Source: Mycolicibacterium crocinum
GTDB lineage: Bacteria; Actinomycetota; Actinomycetes; Mycobacteriales; Mycobacteriaceae
DNA: 64,000 bases
Direction: 5' to 3'
Assembly: GCF_022370635.2 (NCBI RefSeq)
Contig: NZ_CP092362.2
Span: 4,588,001-4,652,000, forward strand
Under the pieces are notes generated by a model. That model was given only the letters and a program-made list of their open reading frames with translations. It had not been told where the DNA came from and made no database searches. Every line of letters starts with the position of its first letter. Position 1 is the first letter of the stretch. Made by a program: the position numbers and the translations under genes. Shown piece by piece: positions 1-9,019 of the stretch.

Positions 1-590
1 TGGTTGTCGCCACGGTTCTGGTTCTGCTGGCCGCCGGCGGACTCGCGGTTCTCGGACTTCTTCTCGCCCTGCTCGGGGCGGTTGTCCTGAGATTTCGGCT
101 GCTCAGCGTTGTCGGAACCGGTCGCGCCGGCCTCGCGGGTGGCCGTCCGGCGCTCGCGGCGGCGCGGCTCACCACCATTGGTTTCGGCGTCGTTCTCGGT
201 GTTGTTCTCGGCGGCACTCTCGCGGGCCTCGGCCGGTTGCTCGGCGGGCGCCTTCACGGCCGGCTGCTCGGCGGGCGCCTTCTCGGCCGTGTCGTCGCCG
301 CGGGGGGCGGTCCCATTGCCGCCATTGCCGCCGTTCTGGTGCTCCTTGATGGCGGCGATCAGATCGCTCTTGCGCATACCGGAGGTTCCCTTGACGCCAA
401 CGCGGTTGGCCAGGGCACGAAGCTCGGGCAGGACCATCGTGGAGAGCGAGCCGGTCGGGCCGGCGTCCCCACTGGGAGCGGCTTGCGAGGAGGTGTCCGG
501 CCGAGAATCAGGCGCCGATTGTGCGGTCACGGCGGGCGCCTCCGTCTGCGGGGCGCGTTCTGCAGCCGTGATCAGGTCCGTATCGGTCAC
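1..590 (-). CDS. rho: Transcription termination factor Rho, N-terminal part (runs off the window)
   Basis: This is the 5' portion of rho, the RNA-dependent ATPase/helicase that ends transcripts. About 196 codons are visible and the RNA-binding and ATPase domains lie beyond the window edge. The GTG start at 588-590 reads MTDTDLITAAERAP and is preceded by an AAGGAAA ribosome site. The Rho N-terminal SAP-like helix-extension-helix is visible (LPELRALANRVGVKG, then MRKSDLIAAIKEHQ). It is followed by a long low-complexity stretch rich in E, N, G, R and Q. That large hydrophilic insert is typical of actinobacterial Rho and is absent from E. coli Rho. It lies downstream of thrB on the same strand, as in M. 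tuberculosis (Rv1296-Rv1297). Identification is firm; only the extent is incomplete. Confidence 0.93.
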   Translation of the reverse strand, partial: MTDTDLITAAERAPQTEAPAVTAQSAPDSRPDTSSQAAPSGDAGPTGSLSTMVLPELRALANRVGVKGTSGMRKSDLIAAIKEHQNGGNGGNGTAPRGDDTAEKAPAEQPAVKAPAEQPAEARESAAENNTENDAETNGGEPRRRERRTATREAGATGSDNAEQPKSQDNRPEQGEKKSENRESAGGQQNQNRGDN

Positions 591-604
591 GGATTTCCTT
601 TCTT

Positions 605-661
605 CCCTCGCCGATTTTGTCGGGGCGAGGGGTTCTGGCATTCAGCCGATTCGCTGAATGC
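605..661 (-). promoter_or_regulatory. Two hairpins in the rho 5' leader
   Basis: Two perfect inverted repeats lie just before the rho start codon. The one nearest the gene pairs 605-612 with 624-631 (8 bp, 11-nt loop) and sits next to the ribosome site. The second pairs 638-646 with 653-661 (9 bp, 6-nt loop). Neither has a U-tract, so they do not look like ordinary terminators. E. coli rho is known to be autoregulated by attenuation in its leader; a similar role here is inference. Confidence 0.5.
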
Positions 662-816
662 GAAGTCTCACCATCGTCTGTGTGTCAAACGGTGATCGCC
701 GGGATTCGCGGCTACTGGGCGAACCGTCGTCAGTCCACGAGTTGAACACGAGAGAAATTGGTGGTCGTCCTAGTGTCGGCGCAGGAACAGTCGCTGCGAT
801 TGCCTGGACGGGACCG

Positions 817-846
817 AGGATATCCCCCTTGACCGCCGGAAAGCAA
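817..846 (-). promoter_or_regulatory. Possible rho promoter
   Basis: On the minus strand TTGCTT (841-846) and TATCCT (817-822) are separated by 18 bp, a plausible SigA-type pair in the thrB-rho gap. If used, it gives a leader of about 220 nt containing the two hairpins at 605-661. The -35 match is partial, and rho could also be read through from thrB. The rest of 591-872 holds no gene I can recognise. Confidence 0.33.
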
Positions 847-872
847 GAAACCGCCACCGGCGTGTGCGCAAC

Positions 873-1817
873 TCAGGGCCTGACCGCGACACCTGAGCTC
901 CAGCGAACTGCTTCGCCGGCGCTCATCTCGCTGACGGTGAATCCCTTCGCGGTGCCGAACTCGACGGCCTCGGCCGGCAGTTCTGCGCTGGTCGTGAGGG
1001 CCAGAACGGCCGGACCAGCACCGGAAAGCACCGCTGGAACTCCACAACGCCGCAGCATCTGCAGGTATTCCGCCGAGGCGGGCATGGCCGGGCCCCGCTG
1101 CGGCTGGTGCAAGACGTCCTCGGTGGCCACCATCAGCAAGTCCGGGCGTTCGGTGAGCGCGACCACCAGTAACGCCGCACGGCTGAGGTTGAACCGGGCG
1201 TCGACGTGGCTGACGTGGTCGGGAAGCAGTACCCGAGTCTCGGCGGTCGACGACTTCACCTGCGGAATCCCGGGGAACACCCGAATGTCGGGATGCAGCC
1301 GCAGTGGGACCGCCGCGTACGTCGGGGGCGTTGTCCGGGTGTCGGTCCACGACACCACCGCTCCGCCGAGCACCGCGGCCGCCGCGTTGTCGGGGTGACC
1401 CTCGAATTCCGACGACAGTTGGATCAGTTGCGCATCGGTGAGCGGATCCAGATCCGCTTGTGCCAGAAGGCCATTCGCCGCCGCCAGCCCTCCGACGACG
1501 GCCGCCGCGGACGAGCCGAGACCGCGCGAGTGCGGGATCGCGTTGCGGCACCGCACGACGAGCCCGCAGGCCTCGGCGCCGCCGACCGCCAGGCCGCGGT
1601 GCAACGCTCGGACCACCAGGTGCTCGGGGGTCTGCGGCACCTGCCCGGCGCCTTCGCCGTCGACCTCGATGACCAGCCCCGCGTCGGTGGCCTCGACCTC
1701 GATCGCGTCGTAGAGCCCCAGCGCCAGGCCGAGACTGTCGAAGCCCGGGCCGAGGTTGGCGCTGGACGCCGCGACGGTGGCGTGCGAGGTCAGGCCGGCA
1801 GGCAGAGTCAGGGTCAC
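873..1817 (-). CDS. thrB: Homoserine kinase
   Basis: ThrB phosphorylates L-homoserine with ATP, the step before threonine synthase. It is a GHMP-family kinase of 314 residues, a normal length. The N-terminus shows the family substrate motif VAASSANLGPGFDSLGLAL and the ATP loop PHSRGLGSSAAAVVGGLAAA. I chose the GTG at 1815-1817 because the preceding in-frame ATG would place the start well inside thrC. The GTG lies 13 bp after the thrC stop, so thrC and thrB are probably co-transcribed. The order hom-thrC-thrB is the classical actinobacterial threonine operon. No anomaly was seen. Confidence 0.95.
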   Translation of the reverse strand: MTLTLPAGLTSHATVAASSANLGPGFDSLGLALGLYDAIEVEATDAGLVIEVDGEGAGQVPQTPEHLVVRALHRGLAVGGAEACGLVVRCRNAIPHSRGLGSSAAAVVGGLAAANGLLAQADLDPLTDAQLIQLSSEFEGHPDNAAAAVLGGAVVSWTDTRTTPPTYAAVPLRLHPDIRVFPGIPQVKSSTAETRVLLPDHVSHVDARFNLSRAALLVVALTERPDLLMVATEDVLHQPQRGPAMPASAEYLQMLRRCGVPAVLSGAGPAVLALTTSAELPAEAVEFGTAKGFTVSEMSAGEAVRWSSGVAVRP

Positions 1818-1830
1818 CGCACTGCGTCTC

Positions 1831-2916
1831 TCAGACCAGGCCCAGCTCAGCGACAACAGCACCTGGGTCGACCGGCAACGGCTTCACTTCTGGCATGTCG
1901 CGCAGTGCGGTGTCGGGATCCTTCAGGCCGTTGCCCGTCACGGTGCACACCACCGTCGAGCCCCGCTTGACCCAGCCGTCCTCGACGGACTTCAGCAGAC
2001 CGGCGATGCTGGCGGCCGACGCGGGCTCGACGAACACGCCTTCCAGTTCGGCGACCAGGTGATACGCGGCGAGAATCTCGTCATCGGTGGCGGCCAGGAA
2101 GCGGCCGTCGGACTCCTGCTGCGCCGCCACCGCGCCGCCCCAGGACGCCGGCGAGCCGATGCGGATCGCGGTGGCGATGGTCTCCGGGTTGGTGACCGGC
2201 TCACCGGACACCAGCGGCGCCGCACCGGCGGCCTGCGTGCCCAGCATGCGCGGCAGCCGGTCCGACAGGCCGTCGCGGTGGTATTCGCGGTAGCCCCGCC
2301 AGTACGCGGTGATGTTGCCTGCGTTGCCGACCGGCAGCGAGTGCACGTCGGGCGCGGTGCCCAGCGCGTCGACGATTTCGAAGGCCGCGGTCTTCTGGCC
2401 CTCGATGCGCACCGGGTTCACGCTGTTCACCAGCGCGATGGTCGGATAGTCGTTGGTGAGCTTGCGGGCGAGTTCCAGGCAGTCGTCGAAGTTGCCATCG
2501 ATCTGAATGATCTTGGCGCCGTGCATGACTGCCTGCGCCAGCTTGCCCATTGCGATCTTGCCCTGCGGGATCAGCACCGCACAGGTGATTCCGGCCCGGG
2601 CGGCGTAGGCCGCCGCCGACGCCGAGGTGTTGCCGGTGGAGGCGCACAGCACGGCCTGCTGACCGCGGGCGACGGCATCGGTGACCGCCATCGTCATGCC
2701 ACGGTCCTTGAACGACCCGGTCGGATTGAGCCCCTCGACCTTCAAATGAACTGTGCAGCCGGTCTTTTCAGACAACCGCGTGGCACTGATCAGCGGCGTA
2801 CCGCCCTCGAGAAGGGTGACCGGCGTCCAGTCCGCAGCGACCGGCAGCCGGTCCCGGTAGGCCTCGATCAGTCCGCGCCACGGGGTGTGCACGGGAGACG
2901 CTTTGATTGAGCTCAT
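1831..2916 (-). CDS. thrC: Threonine synthase
   Basis: ThrC converts O-phospho-L-homoserine to L-threonine with pyridoxal phosphate. The 361-residue protein is a fold-type II PLP enzyme. The PLP lysine motif GSFKDRGM is present near residue 70, together with CASTGNTSASAAAYAARAG, which contacts the cofactor phosphate. The ATG start overlaps the hom stop (ATGA at 2913-2916), indicating translational coupling, and the stop is followed 13 bp later by thrB. Length and motifs are as expected, and the position between hom and thrB matches mycobacteria. Confidence 0.96.
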   Translation of the reverse strand: MSSIKASPVHTPWRGLIEAYRDRLPVAADWTPVTLLEGGTPLISATRLSEKTGCTVHLKVEGLNPTGSFKDRGMTMAVTDAVARGQQAVLCASTGNTSASAAAYAARAGITCAVLIPQGKIAMGKLAQAVMHGAKIIQIDGNFDDCLELARKLTNDYPTIALVNSVNPVRIEGQKTAAFEIVDALGTAPDVHSLPVGNAGNITAYWRGYREYHRDGLSDRLPRMLGTQAAGAAPLVSGEPVTNPETIATAIRIGSPASWGGAVAAQQESDGRFLAATDDEILAAYHLVAELEGVFVEPASAASIAGLLKSVEDGWVKRGSTVVCTVTGNGLKDPDTALRDMPEVKPLPVDPGAVVAELGLV

Positions 2917-4217
2917 TCGCTGGTTCCCTCCAGACGCAGCACGCTGTTGACTTCCTGGACGGCCTCGTGATCGGCCAGCGCCGCAACAGTTTCGGACAGC
3001 GCCGCATCGGTGGCCCGGTGGGTCACCACCACGATGCGCGCACCCTCGTCGGCCATGCTTTCCTGGCGCACCTCGGCAATGCTGACGTCGCGCTTGGCGA
3101 ATTCGGCTGCGACCGAGGCCAACACGCCGGGACGGTCGGTGACGGTCATGCTGACGTAGTACCGGGTTTCGATCATGCCCATCGGCGCGATCGGCAACTG
3201 CGCGTACTTGGACTCCCGCGGACCGCGACCGCCCTGCACGCGGTTACGGGCGGCCATCACGAGATCGCCCATCACCGCCGAGGCGGTCGGCGCGCCGCCG
3301 GCGCCCTGGCCGTAGAACATCAGCCGCCCGGCAGCCTCCGCCTCGACGACGACGGCGTTGAACGCGCCGTTGACGTTGGCCAGCGGGTGGCTCAGCGGGA
3401 CCAGCGCCGGGTACACGCGAGCCGAAACCCGTTGCTGGCCATCGCTTCCGGTGACCCGCTCACAGATCGACAGCAGTTTGATCGTGCAATCGAGCGCCTT
3501 GGCCGACTCGAAGTCCTCCGGGGTGATCTTGGTGATGCCCTCGCGGTAGACGTCGTCGGCGGTGACCCGGGTGTGGAACGCGATCGACGCCAGGATCGCA
3601 GCTTTGGCTGCGGCGTCATAACCCTCGACGTCGGCGGTCGGGTCGGCCTCGGCGTATCCCAGAGCGCTCGCGTCGGCCAGAGCAGAGCTGTAATCAGCTC
3701 CGGTGGAGGCCATTTCGGACAGGATGTAGTTGGTGGTCCCGTTGACGATGCCGGCCACCCGCAGCACGGTGTCGCCGGCCAGCGACTGGGTCAGCGGCCG
3801 GATCACCGGGATCGCCCCGGCGACGGCGGCTTCGAAATACAGGTCCACATGGGCGCGTTCGGCGGCTTGGGCCAACTCTCCGGTGGACTGGGCCAGCAGT
3901 GCCTTGTTGGCGGTCACCACCGACTTGCCACCCTCGAGTGCGGTCAGGATTGCCTTGCGGGCGGGTTCGACCGGACCCATCACCTCGACCACGAGGTCGA
4001 CGTCCTCGCGGGAGACCAGCTCCTCGACGTTGTCGGTCAGTAGCTCGGTCGGCAGGCCACGGTCATCGGTGACCTTCCGCACCGCGACACCACGCAGTTC
4101 CAGCGGCGCACCGATGCGTGCCGCCAGATCGGGTGCACTCTCCTGAATGATCCGGGCAACCTCACTCCCGACGTTGCCCAGGCCCAATACCGCTACGCCA
4201 ATTGCTTTTTCGGTCAT
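2913..4217 (-). CDS. hom: Homoserine dehydrogenase
   Basis: This NAD(P)-dependent enzyme reduces aspartate semialdehyde to homoserine, the branch point to threonine and methionine (called thrA in M. tuberculosis). The 434-residue protein starts with a Rossmann motif (VAVLGLGNVGSEVARI). It has the catalytic-domain signatures VTANKALLA, AGIVNGTTNYIL and GYAEADPTADVEGYDAA. A C-terminal ACT domain (YYVSMTVTDRPGVLASVAA) is the usual site of threonine feedback inhibition. It follows lysA by 6 bp and overlaps thrC by 4 bp. It is monofunctional, with no fused aspartate kinase. Confidence 0.96.
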   Translation of the reverse strand: MTEKAIGVAVLGLGNVGSEVARIIQESAPDLAARIGAPLELRGVAVRKVTDDRGLPTELLTDNVEELVSREDVDLVVEVMGPVEPARKAILTALEGGKSVVTANKALLAQSTGELAQAAERAHVDLYFEAAVAGAIPVIRPLTQSLAGDTVLRVAGIVNGTTNYILSEMASTGADYSSALADASALGYAEADPTADVEGYDAAAKAAILASIAFHTRVTADDVYREGITKITPEDFESAKALDCTIKLLSICERVTGSDGQQRVSARVYPALVPLSHPLANVNGAFNAVVVEAEAAGRLMFYGQGAGGAPTASAVMGDLVMAARNRVQGGRGPRESKYAQLPIAPMGMIETRYYVSMTVTDRPGVLASVAAEFAKRDVSIAEVRQESMADEGARIVVVTHRATDAALSETVAALADHEAVQEVNSVLRLEGTSE

Positions 4218-4223
4218 CGGTTC

Positions 4224-5642
4224 CTACCTCACTTCCAAACTCAGCAGATCGTCGACGGTTTCCCGGCGCAGGATCAGACGTGCCCGCCCGTCGCGCACAG
4301 CCACCACCGCGGGGCGGCCGATCAGGTTGTATCGACTGGACATCGAATAGCAGTAGGCGCCCGTGGCGGCCACCGCCAGCAGGTCGCCGGGTGTCACATC
4401 TCCCGGCACCCAGGTGTCGCGGACGATGATGTCGCCACTCTCGCAATGCTTTCCGACGATTCGGGCCAGCGTCGGGGCAGCGTCGGTGACCCGCGACACC
4501 AGTCGGACGTCGTACTCGGCTCCGTAGAGCGCAGGCCGGATGTTGTCGCTCATTCCGCCGTCGACGCTGATGTAGCAGCGCGACTGTCCCGAACCGATCG
4601 CGACGTCCTTGACCGTGCCGACCTGGTACAGCGTCACAGTGCCCGGCCCGGCGATCGCCCTGCCCGGCTCGACGACGAGGCGCGGCGTCGGCAGCCCTAC
4701 GGCTGCCGACTCGCTGCGCACGATGGCCTCGAGCTTGCCTGCCAGATCCGCGATCGGTGGCGGATCTTCTTGCGGCAGATAGGAAATGCCCAGTCCCCCA
4801 CCGAGGTCGACTATCGCCATCTGCGCGGTCTTGTCCACCCCGAATTCGGCGACGACGTCACGCAGCAGTCCGATGACGCGGTGGGCGGCCAGCTCGAAGC
4901 CGGCCACGTCGAAGATCTGCGAGCCGATGTGACTGTGCAGACCGACCAGGCGCAGATGATCGGTGGCGAACACCCGCCGCACCGCGTCCATGGCCGCCCC
5001 GCTGGCCAGCGACAGCCCGAACTTCTGATCCTCGTGCGCGGTGGCGATGAACTCGTGGGTGTGCGCCTCGACGCCGACGGTGACGCGGAGTAGCACGTCC
5101 TGCACCACACCAGCCTCGCCGGCGATGGTGTCGAGTCGCTCGATCTCGGTCATCGAGTCCAGCACGATGTGGCCGACGCCCGCCTTGACCGCGGTGATCA
5201 ACTCGTCGACCGATTTGTTGTTGCCGTGCAAGGCGATTCGCTCAGCCGGGAAGTTGGCGTGCAGTGCCACGGCGAGCTCACCACCGCTGGCGACGTCCAG
5301 CGACAGACCCTCCTGGTCGACCCAGCGGGCGATCTCGGTGCACAGGAACGCTTTACTGGCGTAATGCACGTTGTGCCCGCCGCCGAACGCCACGGCGATC
5401 TCGCGGCACCGGCCGCGGAAGTCGTCCTCGTCGATGACGAACAAGGGCGTGCCGTACTCGGCGGCCAGATCGGTCACCATGACACCGGCGATCGACACCT
5501 CGCCATCATCTTTACGAACCACGTTGCGCGGCCACACATTCGGCGCAAGCGACAGCACCTCGGCGGCGGTCTGCGGCTGCTGCGGTGCCCCGCCGTGGTG
5601 AATCTCCTCGGCGTGGCGCGGTCCGGCAGGGTGAGCGTTCAC
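4224..5642 (-). CDS. lysA: Diaminopimelate decarboxylase
   Basis: LysA decarboxylates meso-diaminopimelate to L-lysine, the last step of lysine synthesis. The 472-residue protein is an alanine-racemase-fold PLP enzyme. The PLP lysine lies in HYASKAFLC; further motifs are GLHSHIGSQIFDV, DLGGGLGISY, VEPGRAIAGPGT and the catalytic CESGDII segment. The GTG start at 5640-5642 overlaps the argS stop (GTGA), which decides it against longer in-frame starts lying inside argS. Between argS and hom it forms the conserved mycobacterial order, in which argS and lysA are translationally coupled. No defects were seen. Confidence 0.96.
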   Translation of the reverse strand: MNAHPAGPRHAEEIHHGGAPQQPQTAAEVLSLAPNVWPRNVVRKDDGEVSIAGVMVTDLAAEYGTPLFVIDEDDFRGRCREIAVAFGGGHNVHYASKAFLCTEIARWVDQEGLSLDVASGGELAVALHANFPAERIALHGNNKSVDELITAVKAGVGHIVLDSMTEIERLDTIAGEAGVVQDVLLRVTVGVEAHTHEFIATAHEDQKFGLSLASGAAMDAVRRVFATDHLRLVGLHSHIGSQIFDVAGFELAAHRVIGLLRDVVAEFGVDKTAQMAIVDLGGGLGISYLPQEDPPPIADLAGKLEAIVRSESAAVGLPTPRLVVEPGRAIAGPGTVTLYQVGTVKDVAIGSGQSRCYISVDGGMSDNIRPALYGAEYDVRLVSRVTDAAPTLARIVGKHCESGDIIVRDTWVPGDVTPGDLLAVAATGAYCYSMSSRYNLIGRPAVVAVRDGRARLILRRETVDDLLSLEVR

Positions 5643-7291
5643 ATCCGCTCCGGTGCCGAAACGCCGAGGATGGCAAGACCATTGGCGATCACCTGACGGG
5701 TTGCCGCGCACAACGCGAGCCGTGCGCGATGCAGATCGGTCGGCTCCTCATCGCCCATCGGCAGCACTCGGCACGAGTCATAGAACCGGTGGTAATCACC
5801 GGCGAGATCTTCGAGGTAGCGGCAGACCCGGTGTGGCTCACGCAGCGCGGCACCAGCTTTGAGCACCCGGCTGAACTCGCCGAGGTTGCGGATGAGCGCG
5901 CCCTCTTTGTCATGGGTGAGCAGATCCAGGTGCGCGGTATCGGGAGTCAGGCCCAGGTCGGCGGCGTTGCGGGCCAGCGCCGAGAGCCGGGCGTGCGCGT
6001 ATTGCACGTAATAGACCGGGTTTTCGTTGGACGCCGAGGACCACAGCTGCAGGTCGATGTCGATCGGGGTGTCCACCGAGGACCGGGTCAGCGAGTAGCG
6101 CGCCGCGTCCACGCCGATGGCCTCGACCAGATCGTCGAGGGTGATGACAGTCCCCGCCCGCTTGCTCATCCGGACCGGCTGGCCGTCGCGCACGAGATTA
6201 ACCATCTGGCCGATCAGCACCTCGACGGTGTCGGGGTCGTCACCGAGGGCGGCCGCGGCGGCTTTGAGCCGGGCGATGTAGCCGTGGTGGTCGGCGCCGA
6301 GCATGTAGATGCACAGGTCGAATCCGCGCTGACGCTTGTCCAGGTAGTACGCGAGGTCACCGGCGATGTAGGCGGGCTGACCGTCACTCTTGATGACCAC
6401 CCGGTCCTTATCGTCGCCGAATTCCGTTGTGCGCAACCAAGTTGCGCCGTCCTTCTCGTAGATGTTGCCGGTCTGCCGCAGCTTGGCGATCGCCTGGTCG
6501 ACACGCCCGCTGGTGTGCATCGAGTCTTCGTGGGTGTAGACGTCGAAGTCGGTGCCGAACTCGTGCAGCGATTCCTTGATGTGGTCGAACATCAGGTCCA
6601 CACCGATGGAGCGAAAGGTCTCCTTCTGCTCGTCGCCGGTCTGGCTGAGCGCGTCGGGCGCCTTGGCCAGCACCTGGTCGGCGATGTCTTTGATGTAGTC
6701 GCCGGCGTAGCCGTCCTCGGGCGTCGGCTCGCCGGTTGCGGCGGCGATCAACGAGTTGGTGAAGCGATCGATCTGGGCACCGTGATCGTTGAAGTAGTAC
6801 TCCCGGGTGACCGCCGCGCCCTGGGTGCTCAACAGCCGGCCCAGCGCGTCACCGACCGCGGCCCAGCGGGTGCCGCCGATGTGGATGGGGCCGGTCGGGT
6901 TGGCCGAGACGAACTCGAGGTTGATCGCGGTGCCGTCGAGGGCGGTGGAGTTGCCGTAGCTCGTCCCCGCGGCCAGGACATTGGTGACGATGACGCCCTG
7001 CGCGGACGCCTCGATACGTAGGTTCACGAAGCCGGGACCGGCTACCTCGGCGGCGGAGATGCCGTCGGCCTCGGCCAGGGCCGTCGCCAGCCAGCCGGCC
7101 AGCTCGCGGGGATTGGCGCCGACCTTCTTCCCCAGCTGAAGCGCCAGGTTGGTCGCGTAGTCGCCGTGCTCAGGGTTGCGCGGACGCTCGACGGTCACCG
7201 TCGCGGGCAGGGCGGCGGGATCCAGGTCATGCTCGGTGAGCACCGCGGCGGCGGTGGTCCTGAGCAGCTCGGCGAGGTCGGCGGGTGTCAC
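5639..7291 (-). CDS. argS: Arginyl-tRNA synthetase
   Basis: ArgS charges tRNA-Arg with arginine. The 550-residue class I synthetase has an N-terminal tRNA-binding domain, then the HIGH-type motif in ANPTGPIHIGGTRWAAVGDA and a KMSKS-type motif (MSKRAGTVITLDDLVE). A DALR-type anticodon-binding domain closes the protein (YYVQYAHARLSALARNA near residue 430, ending GVSAPERM). The first ATG gives MTPADLAELLRTTA, matching the family. It heads the run argS-lysA-hom-thrC-thrB. A tRNA-Arg gene lies about 130 bp upstream on the opposite strand; the pairing is conserved in mycobacteria as far as I recall. Confidence 0.96.
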   Translation of the reverse strand: MTPADLAELLRTTAAAVLTEHDLDPAALPATVTVERPRNPEHGDYATNLALQLGKKVGANPRELAGWLATALAEADGISAAEVAGPGFVNLRIEASAQGVIVTNVLAAGTSYGNSTALDGTAINLEFVSANPTGPIHIGGTRWAAVGDALGRLLSTQGAAVTREYYFNDHGAQIDRFTNSLIAAATGEPTPEDGYAGDYIKDIADQVLAKAPDALSQTGDEQKETFRSIGVDLMFDHIKESLHEFGTDFDVYTHEDSMHTSGRVDQAIAKLRQTGNIYEKDGATWLRTTEFGDDKDRVVIKSDGQPAYIAGDLAYYLDKRQRGFDLCIYMLGADHHGYIARLKAAAAALGDDPDTVEVLIGQMVNLVRDGQPVRMSKRAGTVITLDDLVEAIGVDAARYSLTRSSVDTPIDIDLQLWSSASNENPVYYVQYAHARLSALARNAADLGLTPDTAHLDLLTHDKEGALIRNLGEFSRVLKAGAALREPHRVCRYLEDLAGDYHRFYDSCRVLPMGDEEPTDLHRARLALCAATRQVIANGLAILGVSAPERM

Positions 7292-7423
7292 GAGGGTCCA
7301 TCCTATGGTCTGACGTGGTCAGCGCCCGAATCCATATCGCGGCTGTGACGAGCTCGGCGGTGGCGCGGAGCAGTCGCTGCGATGCGTTAGGCTGTCTGAG
7401 CCCATTGGCGCAGCTGTGCGTGC

Positions 7424-7499
7424 GCCCCCGTAGCTCAGGGGATAGAGCGTCTGCCTCCGGAGCAGAAGGCCGCAGGTTCGAATCCTGCCGGGGGCACCA
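7424..7499 (+). tRNA. tRNA-Arg (anticodon CCG)
   Basis: A complete cloverleaf is visible. The acceptor stem GCCCCCG (7424-7430) pairs with CGGGGGC (7489-7495) and is followed by A and an encoded CCA (7497-7499). The D arm contains TAGCTCAGGGG. The anticodon arm TCTGC-CTCCGGA-GCAGA has the anticodon CCG, decoding CGG. The T arm contains GGTTCGAATCC. A -10-like TAGGCT lies at 7388-7393. The tRNA marks one edge of a 42 kb accessory region and may have served as an integration site, but I found no repeat of its 3' end elsewhere in the window. Confidence 0.97.
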
Positions 7500-7549
7500 T
7501 GTAGATGTGGGTTTTCACCTATGCCGGGCTATAACCGGGCGATAGCGGG

Positions 7550-8971
7550 CTAAGGCTTGCGCTTCTCCGGCTGGGCGACGAACCAATCGTCAACCGTCCA
7601 CACATCTGCACCCACGGTCACGACTACCTTCTCGGTCGCGTTGCGGCGGCGGTCCATCGCTCGAGCAATCATCTCCACGTGCACCTCGTCTGGCGCACCC
7701 TGTCCGGCCACGACGGTGATCTCAAGCGTGCCTGACCATTCGCCGGGGCGGAGGTCGCCGACGTCCCAGGTGACCTCAAACGCCTCCGCCGTCTCGACCA
7801 CCGCGCCCGCGTGGGGGTCGAAGTCATAGTGCTGCTGCGACAGCGCCGGAGCCGACAAGCCAACCATGCGATCGCGGAACTGATCCGGCCACTTCGGCAG
7901 CGGCGGCAGTTGATCGACACTCGGTGGGGAGGTGTGCACGCGCAGTCCGGCCTTCGGCACGACGACCGTCAGCTGCACGCCGGACACCGGGTCATCGGTC
8001 ATGTTGCCCACCGAGAACTGCACCTTGTTCTCATCGGACCTGACGATGCCCCTGATCAGGTTGCCTGCGAGTAGGCCGCGTCGCAGCTTCGCGAGGTAGA
8101 CGCTCACCCGCTTGTCGAACGTCTCGGCATCCTCCGACTTGGCGTAAAGACCAGCCGTGAATGCGCTGCCGAGGCCAGAGAAGCGATATAGATCAGCAGC
8201 CCCCGACAGACCGGCCAGCTGGTCAAAGGGTCGCTCCGGCGTCTTCGGCGGCGGCGGCGTAGGGGGCGGGGGTGGCGGCGGCGCACCGCTGTTCGCCCTG
8301 ACGAACACCTCATGCCGCGTCAGCCAGTCCTCGACCTCGTCACGGTTGACCCGCAGGCGGGTCAAGGGGTCCGAGGCGGAGACCAACGCAAGGTCGAGGT
8401 CAGGTTGGCGCACGCCGTGCAGCAGGCGCTCGCCGAGCATCTCGATTTCCTTTGGTCCCGCTGGCTCGGTGTGAGCCGCGCCGCGATGAAAGACGGCTCC
8501 GGCTTGATGGCCGGTCCCTTTGGTGTTGCCGGTGTACGTCTTCTGGAGCGAGTGCATCGGGTCGCCCGAACGGGGCGGCTCGATCACGATGACCAGTACC
8601 TCGACGCCGGAGAACCCGATGTAGTGGGGCGTCCAGCGCGGTCCGTCGGCATAGGTCTTGATGCGCTGCCCGAGGGTCGCGTGGTCGAAGGCGGGCACAC
8701 CGGCAGCCGAGCCAGGCTCGACTCCGACGACCATGTAGGCGACGCCCTCCATCGCGAGTTGCGCCTGCGCAGGTGATCGGTTGGCAAAGCCCAAGATGGC
8801 CTTCGACACCGCGAACCGCCCCTCCGGCGTGCCGAGGTCCAAGGTGCTCTTCCACTCCAACCAGTTCGTCTCCTGCGTGTTCGGCGGGGAACTGTGGATT
8901 GCGTCGACCAGCGCACGGAGTTCGTCCTCGGTGCGCAGCGCCCGACTCTTGTCGATGTTGCTCAAGCTCAT
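7550..8971 (-). CDS. Schlafen/AlbA_2-type putative DNA-binding protein
   Basis: A 473-residue protein of unknown precise role. Its N-terminal ~200 residues resemble the AlbA_2/Schlafen (divergent AAA-4) domain: an acidic ETNWLEWKSTLDL motif, then AVSKAILGFANR, AYMVVGVEPGSAAGV and a glycine-rich loop. A proline run of about 14 residues (8250-8282) separates this from an unrecognised C-terminal half with two beta-rich segments (VQFSVGNMTDDPVSGVQLTVV and an immunoglobulin-like stretch near the end). It follows the terminase gene on the same strand. AlbA_2/Schlafen domains are common in phage-defence islands, so a defence or regulatory role is inferred. The start is uncertain: an in-frame ATG at 9004 would add 11 residues, and neither has a good ribosome site. 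Confidence 0.7.
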   Translation of the reverse strand: MSLSNIDKSRALRTEDELRALVDAIHSSPPNTQETNWLEWKSTLDLGTPEGRFAVSKAILGFANRSPAQAQLAMEGVAYMVVGVEPGSAAGVPAFDHATLGQRIKTYADGPRWTPHYIGFSGVEVLVIVIEPPRSGDPMHSLQKTYTGNTKGTGHQAGAVFHRGAAHTEPAGPKEIEMLGERLLHGVRQPDLDLALVSASDPLTRLRVNRDEVEDWLTRHEVFVRANSGAPPPPPPPTPPPPKTPERPFDQLAGLSGAADLYRFSGLGSAFTAGLYAKSEDAETFDKRVSVYLAKLRRGLLAGNLIRGIVRSDENKVQFSVGNMTDDPVSGVQLTVVVPKAGLRVHTSPPSVDQLPPLPKWPDQFRDRMVGLSAPALSQQHYDFDPHAGAVVETAEAFEVTWDVGDLRPGEWSGTLEITVVAGQGAPDEVHVEMIARAMDRRRNATEKVVVTVGADVWTVDDWFVAQPEKRKP

Positions 8972-9019
8972 GGTGGTGCGGAGCCTACGCCCGCCCTCCG
9001 ACATCGACGGGTGAGTCAG

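Noticed and set aside
5585..7021. Long open frame on the plus strand opposite argS
   Set aside because: It mirrors the third-position GC of argS, has no family motif, and argS is unmistakable on the other strand. The same holds for long plus-strand frames opposite thrC, hom, terminase and the PfaC-like gene.
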